22,512 nt of DNA from assembly GCA_043381765.1 (NCBI GenBank), contig JBHJMP010001146.1, forward strand, positions 1 to 22,512. Reading direction: 5' to 3'. Origin of the DNA: Collodictyon triciliatum (taxonomy: Eukaryota; CRuMs). The position numbers and the translations under genes are program-made. Positions 1 to 9,813 of this stretch are shown here, piece by piece (position 1 is the stretch's first letter; the number at the start of each line of letters is the position of its first letter). The notes beneath the pieces were generated by a model. The model had not been told where the DNA came from, searched no databases, and saw nothing but the letters and a program-made list of their open reading frames with translations.

Positions 1-118
1 AAAAGATAAAAAGATAAAAAGATAAAAAGATAAAAAGATAAAAAGATAAAAAGATAAAAAGATAAAAAGATAAAAAGATAAAAAGATAAAAAGATAAAAG
101 ATAAAAGATAAAAAAGAT
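1..118. repeat. (GATAAAAA)n tandem array
   Basis: About 14 copies of the 8-base unit GATAAAAA run from the first base of the window. The last few copies degenerate to 7-base GATAAAA and one 9-base unit before unique sequence starts near 119. The array is truncated by the window edge, so its full length is unknown. No coding function is suggested. Confidence 0.95.
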
Positions 119-584
119 CGAATGCCCCGGCACCAAGAAAAGTGCCACAAATCCTGTGCAAACCTCTTCATCTTGTCTGAAGTCTGGAAGAGACAGAGCC
201 GAACTGACGGTTGTGGAGATCGAGCCTCGATTCATGGCACGCATTATGTCCGAAGCGCTTCCTTCCTGCTCTTTCTGATGCCTGTAAAAGCGCGTGGGCA
301 GGTCGTTTGTTAGGACATAATTGACAGGCAGACAGAGTAGCCACCCTTACGATGGTTTTGCATGGTGACGTGAGACTTTCATACCCACAGCAAAGCAAAG
401 CGAGACGAGACACAAGGACTTATTTTTATAGAACAACGCGAAGAAGCGCTTCGGTTCAAGGCAAATGGAGACAGATAAGCGCGCGATGTAAACGCTACTG
501 ATTCAAGAAAGTGTCGAAAGAAGGAAACATAGTCTCGCAAAACGGAGGGCAGCTCCAAAACGGGAGGTCGAGGGCGGAATGCAG
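119..584. other. Intergenic / 3' flank of the MFS transporter gene
   Basis: Non-repetitive sequence of intermediate GC content between the left-edge repeat and the transporter stop codon. Short ORFs exist on both strands, for example on the minus strand at 168-413, but none reads like a known domain and several overlap each other. Part of it is probably the transporter 3' UTR. I see no RNA gene. Confidence 0.5.
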
Positions 585-2293
585 TCACAAGATTAGTGGC
601 GGCAGCGAGAAGATTAGAACAACAAAGGAAAGCAGCGCAGAGAGCAGAATCGGCGCCTCCACGGAGAGCGCCAAAAGATAACCCCCGAGAACTGGACACA
701 CAACAGCGGCCACTGCATCGGGGACTTCAAAGAGCGCCATCTGCCGCCCGATTTGCTTTGGTGACACTTTGGCGTTTGCGTCTGCAGAGGGACTGGACGA
801 GTCACCCAGGCAAGGTTGGAGGCTGTGGCTCAGTTCTGGTGCGGCCCCGTCATATGCGCGCAGGACACACTTGACTCTTGGAGGATGATGGGTGGCTGCA
901 TCTGCTTCTCCTGTCTCAAGGTCATTTTCATGGTGAGAAGGCTTGTGATGGTAGTGCGTAGTCAGGGCTGAAGATGCCTGGATGAAACGCGACACCAGAG
1001 CCTGACGCAAAAGTGTTGCCGCAAGCGAGGCTGGAAAAACCAACAAGAGCACACGATAAAGAGATGGTGCGAGGCCGATCAAAAGGTAGACGAGGAACAT
1101 CGAAAACGACGCCACAGGAATCAGAACCTCGTCCGTGATTGGGACGGTGACGCGCGAGGTTGTTGCGTGCGTAAGCAGGGCCAGAAAGGAGGCACACGCA
1201 CTGAAGATACGCAGCCCATCTGGCTCCAGTCCGTACTTCCTGCGGACCACAGACGGCAGCCACGCTCGGATCATGCCCCAAGCCATGGAGGAGAAACTGC
1301 GCAGTGTGTAGAGCATTCCTAGAGATATCTCTTGCGAGGCCGTTGCGCGGCGCTGATTGTTCGCATAGGAGGCATGTGATGGTCTGCGCGGCTTGCATTC
1401 CCCAAGGTCATTTGGGATTGCATCATACATGAATGCAACGAAGGCAGCACTGCACAAAAGAATGACTGAGCATAGGTTGGCGGCCGACGGGAAGTCCTTC
1501 CTACATCAAATATGTTAGCATGACCACTTACCGGATGTTACCACCGTCGAGAGTAATGTACAATCCAAAGGAAAAAGTGTACAGAAGAATAAACAAAATC
1601 TTCTTTTTGAGATAAAAGCAGGGGAAAGGAAAGGAAACTGCTACGCGGTGTGCCCCAACGCATTCCCTAATATCGGCCCGATAGTGAGCCCCGCATACAT
1701 GGCAAAGTCGAGCTTGGCCACCTGCACGGACGATTCCGCCTTAATCGCTGAGACATCCATAGCATTCAAGAAACACACATCAAAGAAGATTACAGAACAA
1801 GATGACAACAGTAATCACAGTACTTAAAAATAAAATAAAGTAGACAGAGTATCAAGAAGAGACGGAAATGGCCGAGGTAAAAAAAAACCTGAAGCCGAGC
1901 ATGTGCAATAGGAGACGAGCGAAGTAGAATTATCTGTGCGATGGTGTGCGTGTTTTTGAGGAGACCAACTGCTGCTCGGGCCAGCAGGAAAAGAGGGAAG
2001 GACGGAGCCTTTGCAAGCAGCGCATACGCAACAGACCCGCCGAGCAGCGACCCCGCAAAAGCACGCTGCGGCGGAAACGCATCGGCAAAGGCTCCAACAA
2101 GCGGGCTGCAAAGAGCCTGCGTTGCGCCCCACGCGGCAATGATGAAACCCTCCCGCGCAGCCGTGAGACCGAACCGCTCCGCCACATAGAACGGCAGCAG
2201 CGGAATCACAAGTCCCACACCCAAAAAGTCCAGAAAGACCCCAGCAAGAATCACTTGCGACCCACAAAGCCGCACACTCGGCGATGAAGACAT
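585..2293 (-). CDS. Major facilitator superfamily transporter, MFSD9/TetA-like
   Basis: Three exons on the minus strand, 2293-1889, 1721-1645 and 1500-585, encode 465 aa. Phases close exactly: CAG|GTTTTT to GTGCAG|GTG, then CGC|GTAGCA to ATGTAG|G. The start is ATG followed by Ser-Ser-Ser. Hydrophobic helices begin at residue 12 (VILAGVFLDFLGVGLVIPLL). A motif-A-like loop, GAFADAFPPQR, sits near 67-77 between TM2 and TM3. ARAAVGLLKNTHTIAQ near 105-120 and DFAMYAGLTIGPILGN in exon 2 match the TM4/TM5 pattern of the MFSD9/10 and tetracycline-efflux-like branch. GRQMALFEVPDAVAAVVCPVLGGYL-type sequence (412-436) marks TM11. Basic loops join TM6 to TM7 (about 190-221), and a polar His/Ser-rich insertion of about 70 aa lies at 338-406. 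It is probably a proton-coupled small-molecule transporter in a cell membrane. The substrate cannot be read, and the gene shares no strand with the flagellar gene downstream. Confidence 0.85.
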
Positions 2294-2731
2294 TATCTTT
2301 CGCTTGTGCGTATTCTTTCTTTTCTTGCTTTGCTTTGTTGCGCCTCTGCTCTGCTCTGCCCAGCCTTCTCTTTGATTTGGCGGTGTGCTTGTGTGCTTAT
2401 GCAGAGAGCAAACAAAGGAAAGAGCGTCTCTGGACAGAACCTGAGAGAGCCGCACGTCCGCAGACTCACAATGGCAACGCGTCTTGCGCTCTGCTTTCTG
2501 TCCTTTGCGCAACCGCCGTTTTCGTGCGGGTTTGTCAGGATTCCGATTTATTCGATTTGTTGGGTCTCTTATTCTCTTTTTTTTTCTTTTTTCTTTTGTC
2601 TTGCGTTTCACGGTATGGGGTGTGTGCGTTCCCGTAGAATATGCGATGCAGAGTGGAATGGAAAGGAGGAAGGGAGTGTAAAAAAAGTAATAAAAAGACG
2701 TATCAGGGCAAAAGTGAGCTTTTTTTTTTTT
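2294..2731. other. Upstream flank of the MFS gene, pyrimidine-rich, ending in poly-T at a gap
   Basis: The plus strand here is dominated by CTTT/TTTTC tracts and ends in an 11-base T run directly at the first N gap. Because the transporter is on the minus strand, this is its promoter and 5' UTR side. Long ORFs here run through N or low-complexity sequence and do not look like protein. I see no recognisable promoter motif. Confidence 0.5.
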
Positions 2732-3234
2732 NNNNNNNNNNNNNNNNNNNNNNNNNNNNNNNNNNNNNNNNNNNNNNNNNNNNNNNNNNNNNNNNNNNNN
2801 NNNNNNNNNNNNNNNNNNNNNNNNNNNNNNNNNNNNNNNNNNNNNNNNNNNNNNNNNNNNNNNNNNNNNNNNNNNNNNNNNNNNNNNNNNNNNNNNNNNN
2901 NNNNNNNNNNNNNNNNNNNNNNNNNNNNNNNNNNNNNNNNNNNNNNNNNNNNNNNNNNNNNNNNNNNNNNNNNNNNNNNNNNNNNNNNNNNNNNNNNNNN
3001 NNNNNNNNNNNNNNNNNNNNNNNNNNNNNNNNNNNNNNNNNNNNNNNNNNNNNNNNNNNNNNNNNNNNNNNNNNNNNNNNNNNNNNNNNNNNNNNNNNNN
3101 NNNNNNNNNNNNNNNNNNNNNNNNNNNNNNNNNNNNNNNNNNNNNNNNNNNNNNNNNNNNNNNNNNNNNNNNNNNNNNNNNNNNNNNNNNNNNNNNNNNN
3201 NNNNNNNNNNNNNNNNNNNNNNNNNNNNNNNNNN
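2732..3234. other. Assembly gap of 503 N
   Basis: A run of N flanked by an 11-base T run on the left and an A run on the right. The 3' end of the minus-strand tandem-domain gene (last visible exon 3308-3249) must lie in or beyond this gap. Confidence 0.99.
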
Positions 3235-3248
3235 AAAAAAGCAATTAC

Positions 3249-5149
3249 TTCTGCGCGAAGAAGGAAAATCCTCCATTGAATAGAGATTCAGTACTTCCAG
3301 AATTTTTTCTGTTGAAATAATAAATTGATATAATAAACTATATTTTCTTTCTAAAAGAAAAAAGAAGACGTAAGCATGTACGTTGGCACAGTGTAATAGA
3401 GTACCGATCATCAGTGTCCACATAAATTTGGGTGATTAATTGTTCAAAGCCGCTGGCTGTGTTGGATGACTCTACCATGTCGCTCATCACAAGGCGAAAG
3501 ACGATGTGTTTATGGTCCACCAAAAGCTATATAAGGTTTGTTTATCTCAGTTTCTGCATAATTTATCAAGATAAACACAAACGAGTAGTCACAACAAATA
3601 GATACCTCAACAGAGATTATATCGAATAGAGATGGGTTGAAACCAGGACCAAGGTCAACATCTCGATAATCACTGCAAAATAATATAATCCTCATTAGTG
3701 TGGAGATATGTTCCTTTTGAAGTGGATTAAGTTCATTTTGTGCAATTTTTGTAGTTTATTGACGAAAAAACCAAAATGTCGAACCGAGGTGGGTCTTGTA
3801 GTGAAAATATGCTGCTTGCTGGGTATATTTCGTAACCGACTGGATGCACGTAGGTGATTGCTCCGCTTATGTAAGCATCGAACGTTTTCCTTTTATTGTA
3901 ACCCTGATATGCTAAGAAATCTGTCGCCTAAGGGTGATGGAATAAGTATCATAATTCAACTATAATGGATTCGGTAAGGTATGCTCTTAAAGCTGAATGA
4001 ATGATTTACACCTGTGTTTCCAATCGCCTGTCTGCACCTCCGCCAAGGTTATATTGGGTTTCCTTAGCCCTAACATCTCGAAATTCTCCAAAACTCTCAG
4101 ATCCACACCAGACAGTATAGGCCCATTTTTTAGAAGGAATACCTATCTTTTTATTAATGAGAAATGTCACTTCAGAGAAATTAGCTTGTTTAAATAAATC
4201 TGAGGAGATATATATATATGATGTTCTATAATATTTTAAGAGACGAAAAATAGCGGTTATTTCACGGGAATATCTTTTTCTTTTTATTTTATTTTGTTTT
4301 GTTTTGTTTTGTTTTGTTTTGTTTTATTTTATTTTATTTTATTTTATTTTATTTTATTTTATTTTATTTTATNNNNNNNNNNTTATTTTATTTTATTTTA
4401 TTTTATTTTATTTTATTTTATTTTATTTTATTTCCTTTTTCGTTTTCGTTTTCTTTTTATTTTATTTTATTTCTTTTCCTTTATTTCTTGAATATAACAA
4501 CAATACCAGATGAAGTGGTACAGGAACACTAATGAGGTAGCCTATAGCCTGTTATTATTCCTTAATAAAAAAAAATACTGACCTTATAGCCCGGGTGATA
4601 TTTTGGTAATATTTTTTGGCTTATATATTAATTAAAACTCACACTAGGAGTAAGGGGAGTTCCTTTCTGTTCTACGCGTGAAGAATTTTGGACGAAACTT
4701 ATATGAGCAATCCAACCAGTGAAATATATTGTAAATTCGTAGGGTGCTTCGTCTGTCAAGAAAGTATTCGCACGGTAAGAATAATCCTTAGGGTCTACAG
4801 ACCCGCTTCCAAATCTTCGGTCAGTATCAACAAATATTTGGCATATTTGATGAGAAAATCCTATGTTTTAAGAAAAAAATGTTGTCAGTCGATTAGTTAA
4901 TCAAATTACATATCATGTATATAAAAAAAAAGAAGCAAATTTAAATTATTATATAGTCAGACCGAAGGGAGCAGAGTATGTATTGGTCGAATTCCGGAAT
5001 AAGACTTCGAAGTAAGCTGACGTGCTGTCGTGACTAACATTAAACTGCAATATGTCAAAAAGACCAGGAATGAAAACTGGCTCGGTGGGGTATATCCAAC
5101 CCTCGTCTTTAGCAGGGTCTACATGGCTGTAGATAGGTTGCCTATCAAC
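3249..5149 (-). CDS. Tandem glucodextranase C-terminal-like (DOMON/CBM9-like) domain protein, partial
   Basis: Visible minus-strand exons are 5149-4963, 4860-4643, 4142-4012, 3903-3785, 3672-3606, 3526-3405 and 3308-3249. One or more exons between 4643 and 4142 could not be resolved, and both gene ends fall in N gaps. Phases close at every junction outside that region. Copy 1 reads HVDPAKDEGWIYPTEPVF, IPGLFDILQFNV, then APFGFSHQICQIFVDTDRR and FGSGSVDP, and ends with SKKWAYTVWCGSESFGEFRD plus YNLGGGAD. Copy 2 restarts with DPPRDYRDVDLGPGFNPSLF, then HIVFRLVMSDMVE, GFEQLITQIYVDTDDR and SGSTESLFNGGFSFF. The order DP-x-D-x-GPG, FDI, VxFRV, GFxxQxxxIYVDTD, GSGxxxxLxG and W-x-Y-x-V-SQDGFG-x-x-R-x-V-GGG is what I know of the carbohydrate-binding-like module at the C terminus of glucodextranase and amylopullulanases. 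I infer a beta-sandwich surface or secreted glycan-binding role. No catalytic domain, signal peptide or anchor is visible. Confidence 0.7.
4274..4478. repeat. TTTTG/TTTTA pentanucleotide repeat
   Basis: A pentamer array starts as TTTTA, switches to about seven TTTTG units, then becomes pure TTTTA on both sides of a 10-base N gap (4373-4382). It decays into CGTTTT and CTTTT variants after 4431. It lies in the intron region between exons of the minus-strand tandem-domain gene. Poly-Phe/Leu ORFs across it are artefacts. Confidence 0.95.
4373..4382. other. 10-N gap inside the pentanucleotide repeat
   Basis: Exactly ten N inside a pure TTTTA array. The round size and position suggest a nominal gap where assembly failed, so the real repeat length is unknown. 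Confidence 0.95.
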
Positions 5150-5243
5150 CTAAATAGGCAAAATGTTTAATTGACATTTTTGGTTTCTACTTTCAGTTGA
5201 CTTGAATGGTTCTTTTTAATCAATTTGTCAAGTTATTTATGAT

Positions 5244-5730
5244 NNNNNNNNNNNNNNNNNNNNNNNNNNNNNNNNNNNNNNNNNNNNNNNNNNNNNNNNN
5301 NNNNNNNNNNNNNNNNNNNNNNNNNNNNNNNNNNNNNNNNNNNNNNNNNNNNNNNNNNNNNNNNNNNNNNNNNNNNNNNNNNNNNNNNNNNNNNNNNNNN
5401 NNNNNNNNNNNNNNNNNNNNNNNNNNNNNNNNNNNNNNNNNNNNNNNNNNNNNNNNNNNNNNNNNNNNNNNNNNNNNNNNNNNNNNNNNNNNNNNNNNNN
5501 NNNNNNNNNNNNNNNNNNNNNNNNNNNNNNNNNNNNNNNNNNNNNNNNNNNNNNNNNNNNNNNNNNNNNNNNNNNNNNNNNNNNNNNNNNNNNNNNNNNN
5601 NNNNNNNNNNNNNNNNNNNNNNNNNNNNNNNNNNNNNNNNNNNNNNNNNNNNNNNNNNNNNNNNNNNNNNNNNNNNNNNNNNNNNNNNNNNNNNNNNNNN
5701 NNNNNNNNNNNNNNNNNNNNNNNNNNNNNN
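5244..5730. other. Assembly gap of 487 N
   Basis: This gap removes the 5' part of the minus-strand tandem-domain gene, whose first visible exon (5149-4963) begins after a TTTAG acceptor and needs an upstream phase-0 exon. Confidence 0.98.
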
Positions 5731-6886
5731 GAAAATACGTTACCTACCGCACAGCACAATTAGGGGATGGAATAATCACTTGTTATTTCATTCCATTTAT
5801 TTATACATTGCACACAAATATTAGCAACTCAAACAGCCTCACATTTTCCCATCGAACAAATATATATTGAGCTGATCAGTTATTGCTATAAACAATTTGA
5901 TTGACTTGATAAGATTGATTATGAACTAATTGATGCTCGAATCAAAATATTTGCTTGATCGTGAAGCATTTTATTGCAAGATGGATTTAAACTTGCCGCT
6001 AGCACTCGACTCAGCTACACAGCAAAAGGACAGAAAATTAAACGAAATATTAAAGTCTGGAGATCGCCTTGCCAAAACAACCACATACAACAGGCATCAT
6101 GTGATTTTGAGGGCGAGTGATTATTTTTTTTATTATTATTCCTTCTTTTATATATATAGATTTTTTGGGGTGTTTAGTTACAGTAGACCTACAACAGTAC
6201 GCAACCAAGAGCCGAGAAGCTTGCCAGCATCTGCGCATTCTTGGACAATTCAAAATAGTCTACAAGTGCAGTTCTTTGGCAAGGTTGTGGTGACGGGAAT
6301 TTCAACATTGTTTGCTTTCGAACGGGCGTCGTGTACGCCCTGCTTAGCCATATATGGAAAAGACTTTATCTCACATAGTGTAGGAAATCACATAAGTATG
6401 TATTTATGCATTAATTATTGTATTTGTGGATATTATAAGTGTAATTTAATTTTTTCATATAAATTCCGTATTAGATTAACGGAATCTATATATGAAACGA
6501 TTCACTGAATTTCGACCAAGGCAGAAGTTCTGCTTGGGTGAGCTTTCCAATCAAGCAAGTCAATTGGTTTTTGCGCTTGCGCACATCGAGCCATTAAGCG
6601 GAGGAAGCCATCGAACAATAATATGCTGGTAGGGATATGGCTCGCTGACGCGCGTAGTTTGCTTTTAATATTTTTTTATAGAAGTCGGAATGAGAATACT
6701 GATAAGAAATTAAACGTGCAAACACTTGGAAGTCTGGTGAGAGAGGATGCCAATAAGAATGGCCGCACACCGATCAACTGCCCCAGTCTCTTTTGTTCCC
6801 GGCCCCAACCCGAGATGAAACAAAATGCAGTTTTTTTTTTTTTTTGTTTCTTGCAGCACAAGTTAACAAATTCAGGAACCAAGAAG
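5731..6886. other. AT-rich intergenic region upstream of ODAD4, with possible uncertain exons
   Basis: Between the gap and the ODAD4 start codon the sequence is AT-rich, with islands of balanced composition. A plus-strand ORF at 5930-6508 contains a polar stretch (about 5985-6120) and a second block (about 6183-6290) bounded by a TTACAG acceptor-like site and an AAG|GTTGTG donor-like site. Neither block gives a recognisable domain, so no gene is called. A 6-bp hairpin (6324-6340) and a near-perfect palindrome (6516-6537) are present. A T-rich tract followed by TTGCAG at 6831-6855 could be the acceptor of a 5' UTR intron of ODAD4. Confidence 0.4.
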
Positions 6887-9813
6887 ATGGTGGAGCCGGA
6901 GCAGCCTCGTAGTCTGTTTTTCCAGCCGGATATTAGTATTGTAGACTCGATCACCTCGGAGCAAAAGAAAACTCGCGGACAGAATCCTCAGCTTCTTGCA
7001 ATCACATTCGCTTCTCTCACCATGGAGGGTGACCTACTTTCAAAAAATGGGGAATATGGACGTGCAGTGCAGTCATACACAAAGGTATTTGGCCCACTTA
7101 AACCACTCCCCTCGTCTCTATCCCTCCTATTTGCTTTCATAAGGCAGGACTCAGCTTGATGGGAAGTATGGACAGAAGCAGAGAATTCCCATAAATTAAT
7201 TCTTTTCAGGATCCTACTGATCTTTAATGACTGTGGATCGCTATTAACTCTTCTGATAGTATTAAAAATAAAGAAAAAGTTAATTGGAGTTGAAAAAGAT
7301 TGAATGATTCCATCCGACACTGTAAGATATACCGCCCGGTCAGATACGGTGGAAAGCGGCACTTGACAACTATATTTATTTTGACATAGATTTTCGATCA
7401 TGAATGCATTAAAAAAAAAAGAACAACTTTAGGCTCTTGATATGCGAAATGGAGATCGTGCAACTCTGGTCTCCAGGAGCAGGTGCTACATGCTCATGGG
7501 AAAAAACGAGCTGGCCTTGAAAGATGCTGACCGGTCCTTAGAAGGAGAAAGGACGTACGTGAAGGTTAGGGTTTGATTCTGTGTGGCAGGCTATCTCTCG
7601 TCAGTATCAATGCATCTATTCATGCTTTGCTCACTATAGTATTCACAACGTAATTAAAAAATCAGGGAGTTCTGCAGAAAGCTGAGTCGCATTTTTACGC
7701 CGGCGATTTCGAGCAGGCCCTGATGTTTTATCATCGAGGAGGGAAAATTAGGCCTGATATGGAGGAATTCAGACTTGGAATACAAAAATCCAAAGAGGCT
7801 ATTGACGATGCTCTGTGTATGATTCACATGTGACTATATTTTCTCCCTGATTCACTCTTCCTATGAACTCTGTGTAGGCGGTCCTTTCTTCAATCGATTA
7901 CATCGCTTATATATGTATATGACTCCATTAAATCATCTTCAGTCGGACCTATCAAGGACCCGGGGTCACCCTCTACAAAACTTGCGCTGTCTTTCAATCG
8001 GAACAGTCAGTCCTCTATTAACATGGATTCTTCCCGAAGACCGCAATCAACAAAGAGCTCTACCTTGACATCATATGGCCCGACCACCTCCCAAAAGTCT
8101 ATATCAGGGAAATCCACCAACAGCCGCCCAAAAACTCTTCAATCATCTATCGACTTCCGAACATCTCGAATGGCCAATCTTGTACCAGTCCCGCCCTCAT
8201 CGTCTTCGTCGAGTAGAAAATTATTAGGAAAGCTGTACGATGATAAAAAGTATCTGGAGGAATTTCTTCGAGATACATGTAATTCATTTCCTTTCCTTCT
8301 AAATAATAAGTCCTTATTTGCTTCCTAATTGTATTGTTTGCGCCACGTTGATATCTTTCTCAACTCGTTCAATCGCTACGAAATATAAAGCTTCGAAGAA
8401 GAGTGATGGACTTCAAAACTTGGCAGAAACCGGCCTAAAGTACCTTGACAAAAGAGAAGACTTTTGGAGGCAACAGAACGCAGTAGATAATGAACGGCAA
8501 CTTTCACCGCCTCAACGACCAACTTCTGCGTATGTGGTGGACTACTTGGTAAGAACTGACGAGAGGTCAAATACCAAGCTTATTATGAGAAATGCCAGTC
8601 AAGGCACTTTTCAGAGCGGATTGGGGAGCATGTCCCAGGCCTCTTTTTCAGCTCCTTCTTTGCCTGCATTACGACCTGGCAGCTCAGGTCAAGGAACTCG
8701 ACCTAAATCAGGACAACCGAGTCATCCCATGGATTCCGGGGTCGTCACAGAAAGTGAAACTTATCACATCCCTCGGAGGCCTCAATCTCACAAGCCTTCC
8801 AGGCCCACAAATCCCAAACATAATCAAAACAAGATCCGCTACATCGAGGAGAGTCAAGTTGCTGTTCACACGATTCAGTTTATGTCTAAAGGTAATAACG
8901 GTGTCATATTTCTTGTATTTCATGTAAGAGATGGATGATTAAAATTATTTTTTTTAGAGAACAGCATCTTATATCCTTTTAAACCTAGTATACAGTTGGT
9001 TTCTTGCACTCATGATTATTCTCTCTTTTTTTCTCTTTTTTTCCTTTATTATTTTCTCATATGTTCACACTTTGGATAGCGTTTGCTTCTGGTGACTCGA
9101 ATGCAGCTGTGAGAGCTGCCCGAGAATTCCTTGTTCAAGTCCCATCTCTGGACATCCCCGACAAGCCCAGGATTGTTGGAAGTATCTTCTATCACTTGGG
9201 GAAGGGCTTTATTGAGCAAGAAAATTACGCCCTAAGTGTTGTGTATCTCCAGAAAGACCTTGAGATAGCGGTGGAGTACAACTTTAAAGATGCCATACTT
9301 CGGTCTCTCGGTCAACTTGCCCTCGCCCAGCAGTGTTTGGGGAATTCGAGTCGCGCCATTTCTATATTCAAGAAGAAGCTGGAGCTTGCACCCGAGGCTG
9401 AGATTCCCCACATATACCTGAGTATCGGTGTCTGCCACAACGACCTCGGAGAGCATTTGGACGGCAGCAAGTATGCTAAAATGTGTCTGGATTGGTTTGA
9501 AACGCGGTCGAACCAAGGAGTCCTTTCGGATTCTGTTGTGTTACAACTCAAAATGCACGCAAATGGGCTTGCAGGCCGTTGCTTGAAAACCCTGGGAAAC
9601 TACAGGGATGCTATAGTGAAGCTGGAAGCATATGCACAGATTGCTGAGAGACTAGAGATTCCATCGGAAATCATCGAAGCCCTCAATCTTCTGTCCGATT
9701 GTCACGGAAAGCTCGGCAACTCTTCAAAGCTGGCTGAGCTCAATCAACAACTCTCTGCCACACAACAGACTATTGCAAAGATTCCACGCCCCAAGGAAAA
9801 GAAGCAGAAATAG
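6887..9813 (+). CDS. ODAD4: Outer dynein arm docking complex subunit 4 (TTC25), TPR protein
   Basis: Six exons, 6887-7084, 7433-7564, 7666-7816, 7943-8278, 8391-8891 and 9080-9813, total 2052 nt in frame and encode 683 aa, close to the roughly 670 aa of animal TTC25. N-terminal TPRs cover residues 48-150, with MEGDLLSKNGEYGRAVQSY, then GDRATLVSRSRCYMLMGKNE, then KAESHFYAGDFEQALMFYHR and RPD at 139-141. A polar linker (161-240) leads to the family signatures LLGKLYDDKKYLEEFLRD and KYLDKREDFWRQQ (FWRQQ at 297-301). The last exon carries the C-terminal TPR array, with YLQKDLEIAVEYNFKDAILR and GNYRDAIVKLEAYAQIAERL, and a lysine-rich end. In other eukaryotes this protein helps dock outer dynein arms on axonemal doublets. 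I chose the ATG just before VEPEQPR because it opens the conserved segment; an upstream T-rich tract with TTGCAG suggests a 5' UTR intron. It implies motile flagella. Confidence 0.93.

Noticed and set aside
1-118. Left-edge array as a telomere
   Set aside because: The unit GATAAAAA / TTTTTATC lacks the G-rich strand expected of telomeric repeats and lies next to ordinary sequence. It is kept as a simple satellite.
1748-1772. Upstream acceptor TCTCAG for MFS exon 2
   Set aside because: It leaves the transmembrane frame out of phase with exon 1. The GTGCAG acceptor before 1721 is in phase 0 and restores the expected TM5 sequence.
2306-3283. Long plus-strand ORF running across the first N gap
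   Set aside because: Most of its length is N read as open frame. The visible part is Cys/Phe/Leu-rich pyrimidine-tract translation in the 5' flank of a minus-strand gene.
4294-4532. Three Phe/Leu/Tyr-rich ORFs on the plus strand
   Set aside because: These are the three readings of a TTTTA/TTTTG repeat, which cannot contain stops in the unit-shifted frames.
6183-6360. Weak resemblance of a plus-strand frame (GKVVVTGIST) to an F5/8 type C (discoidin) domain
   Set aside because: Only a few residues match and the surrounding frame lacks the rest of the domain, so it is not supportable.
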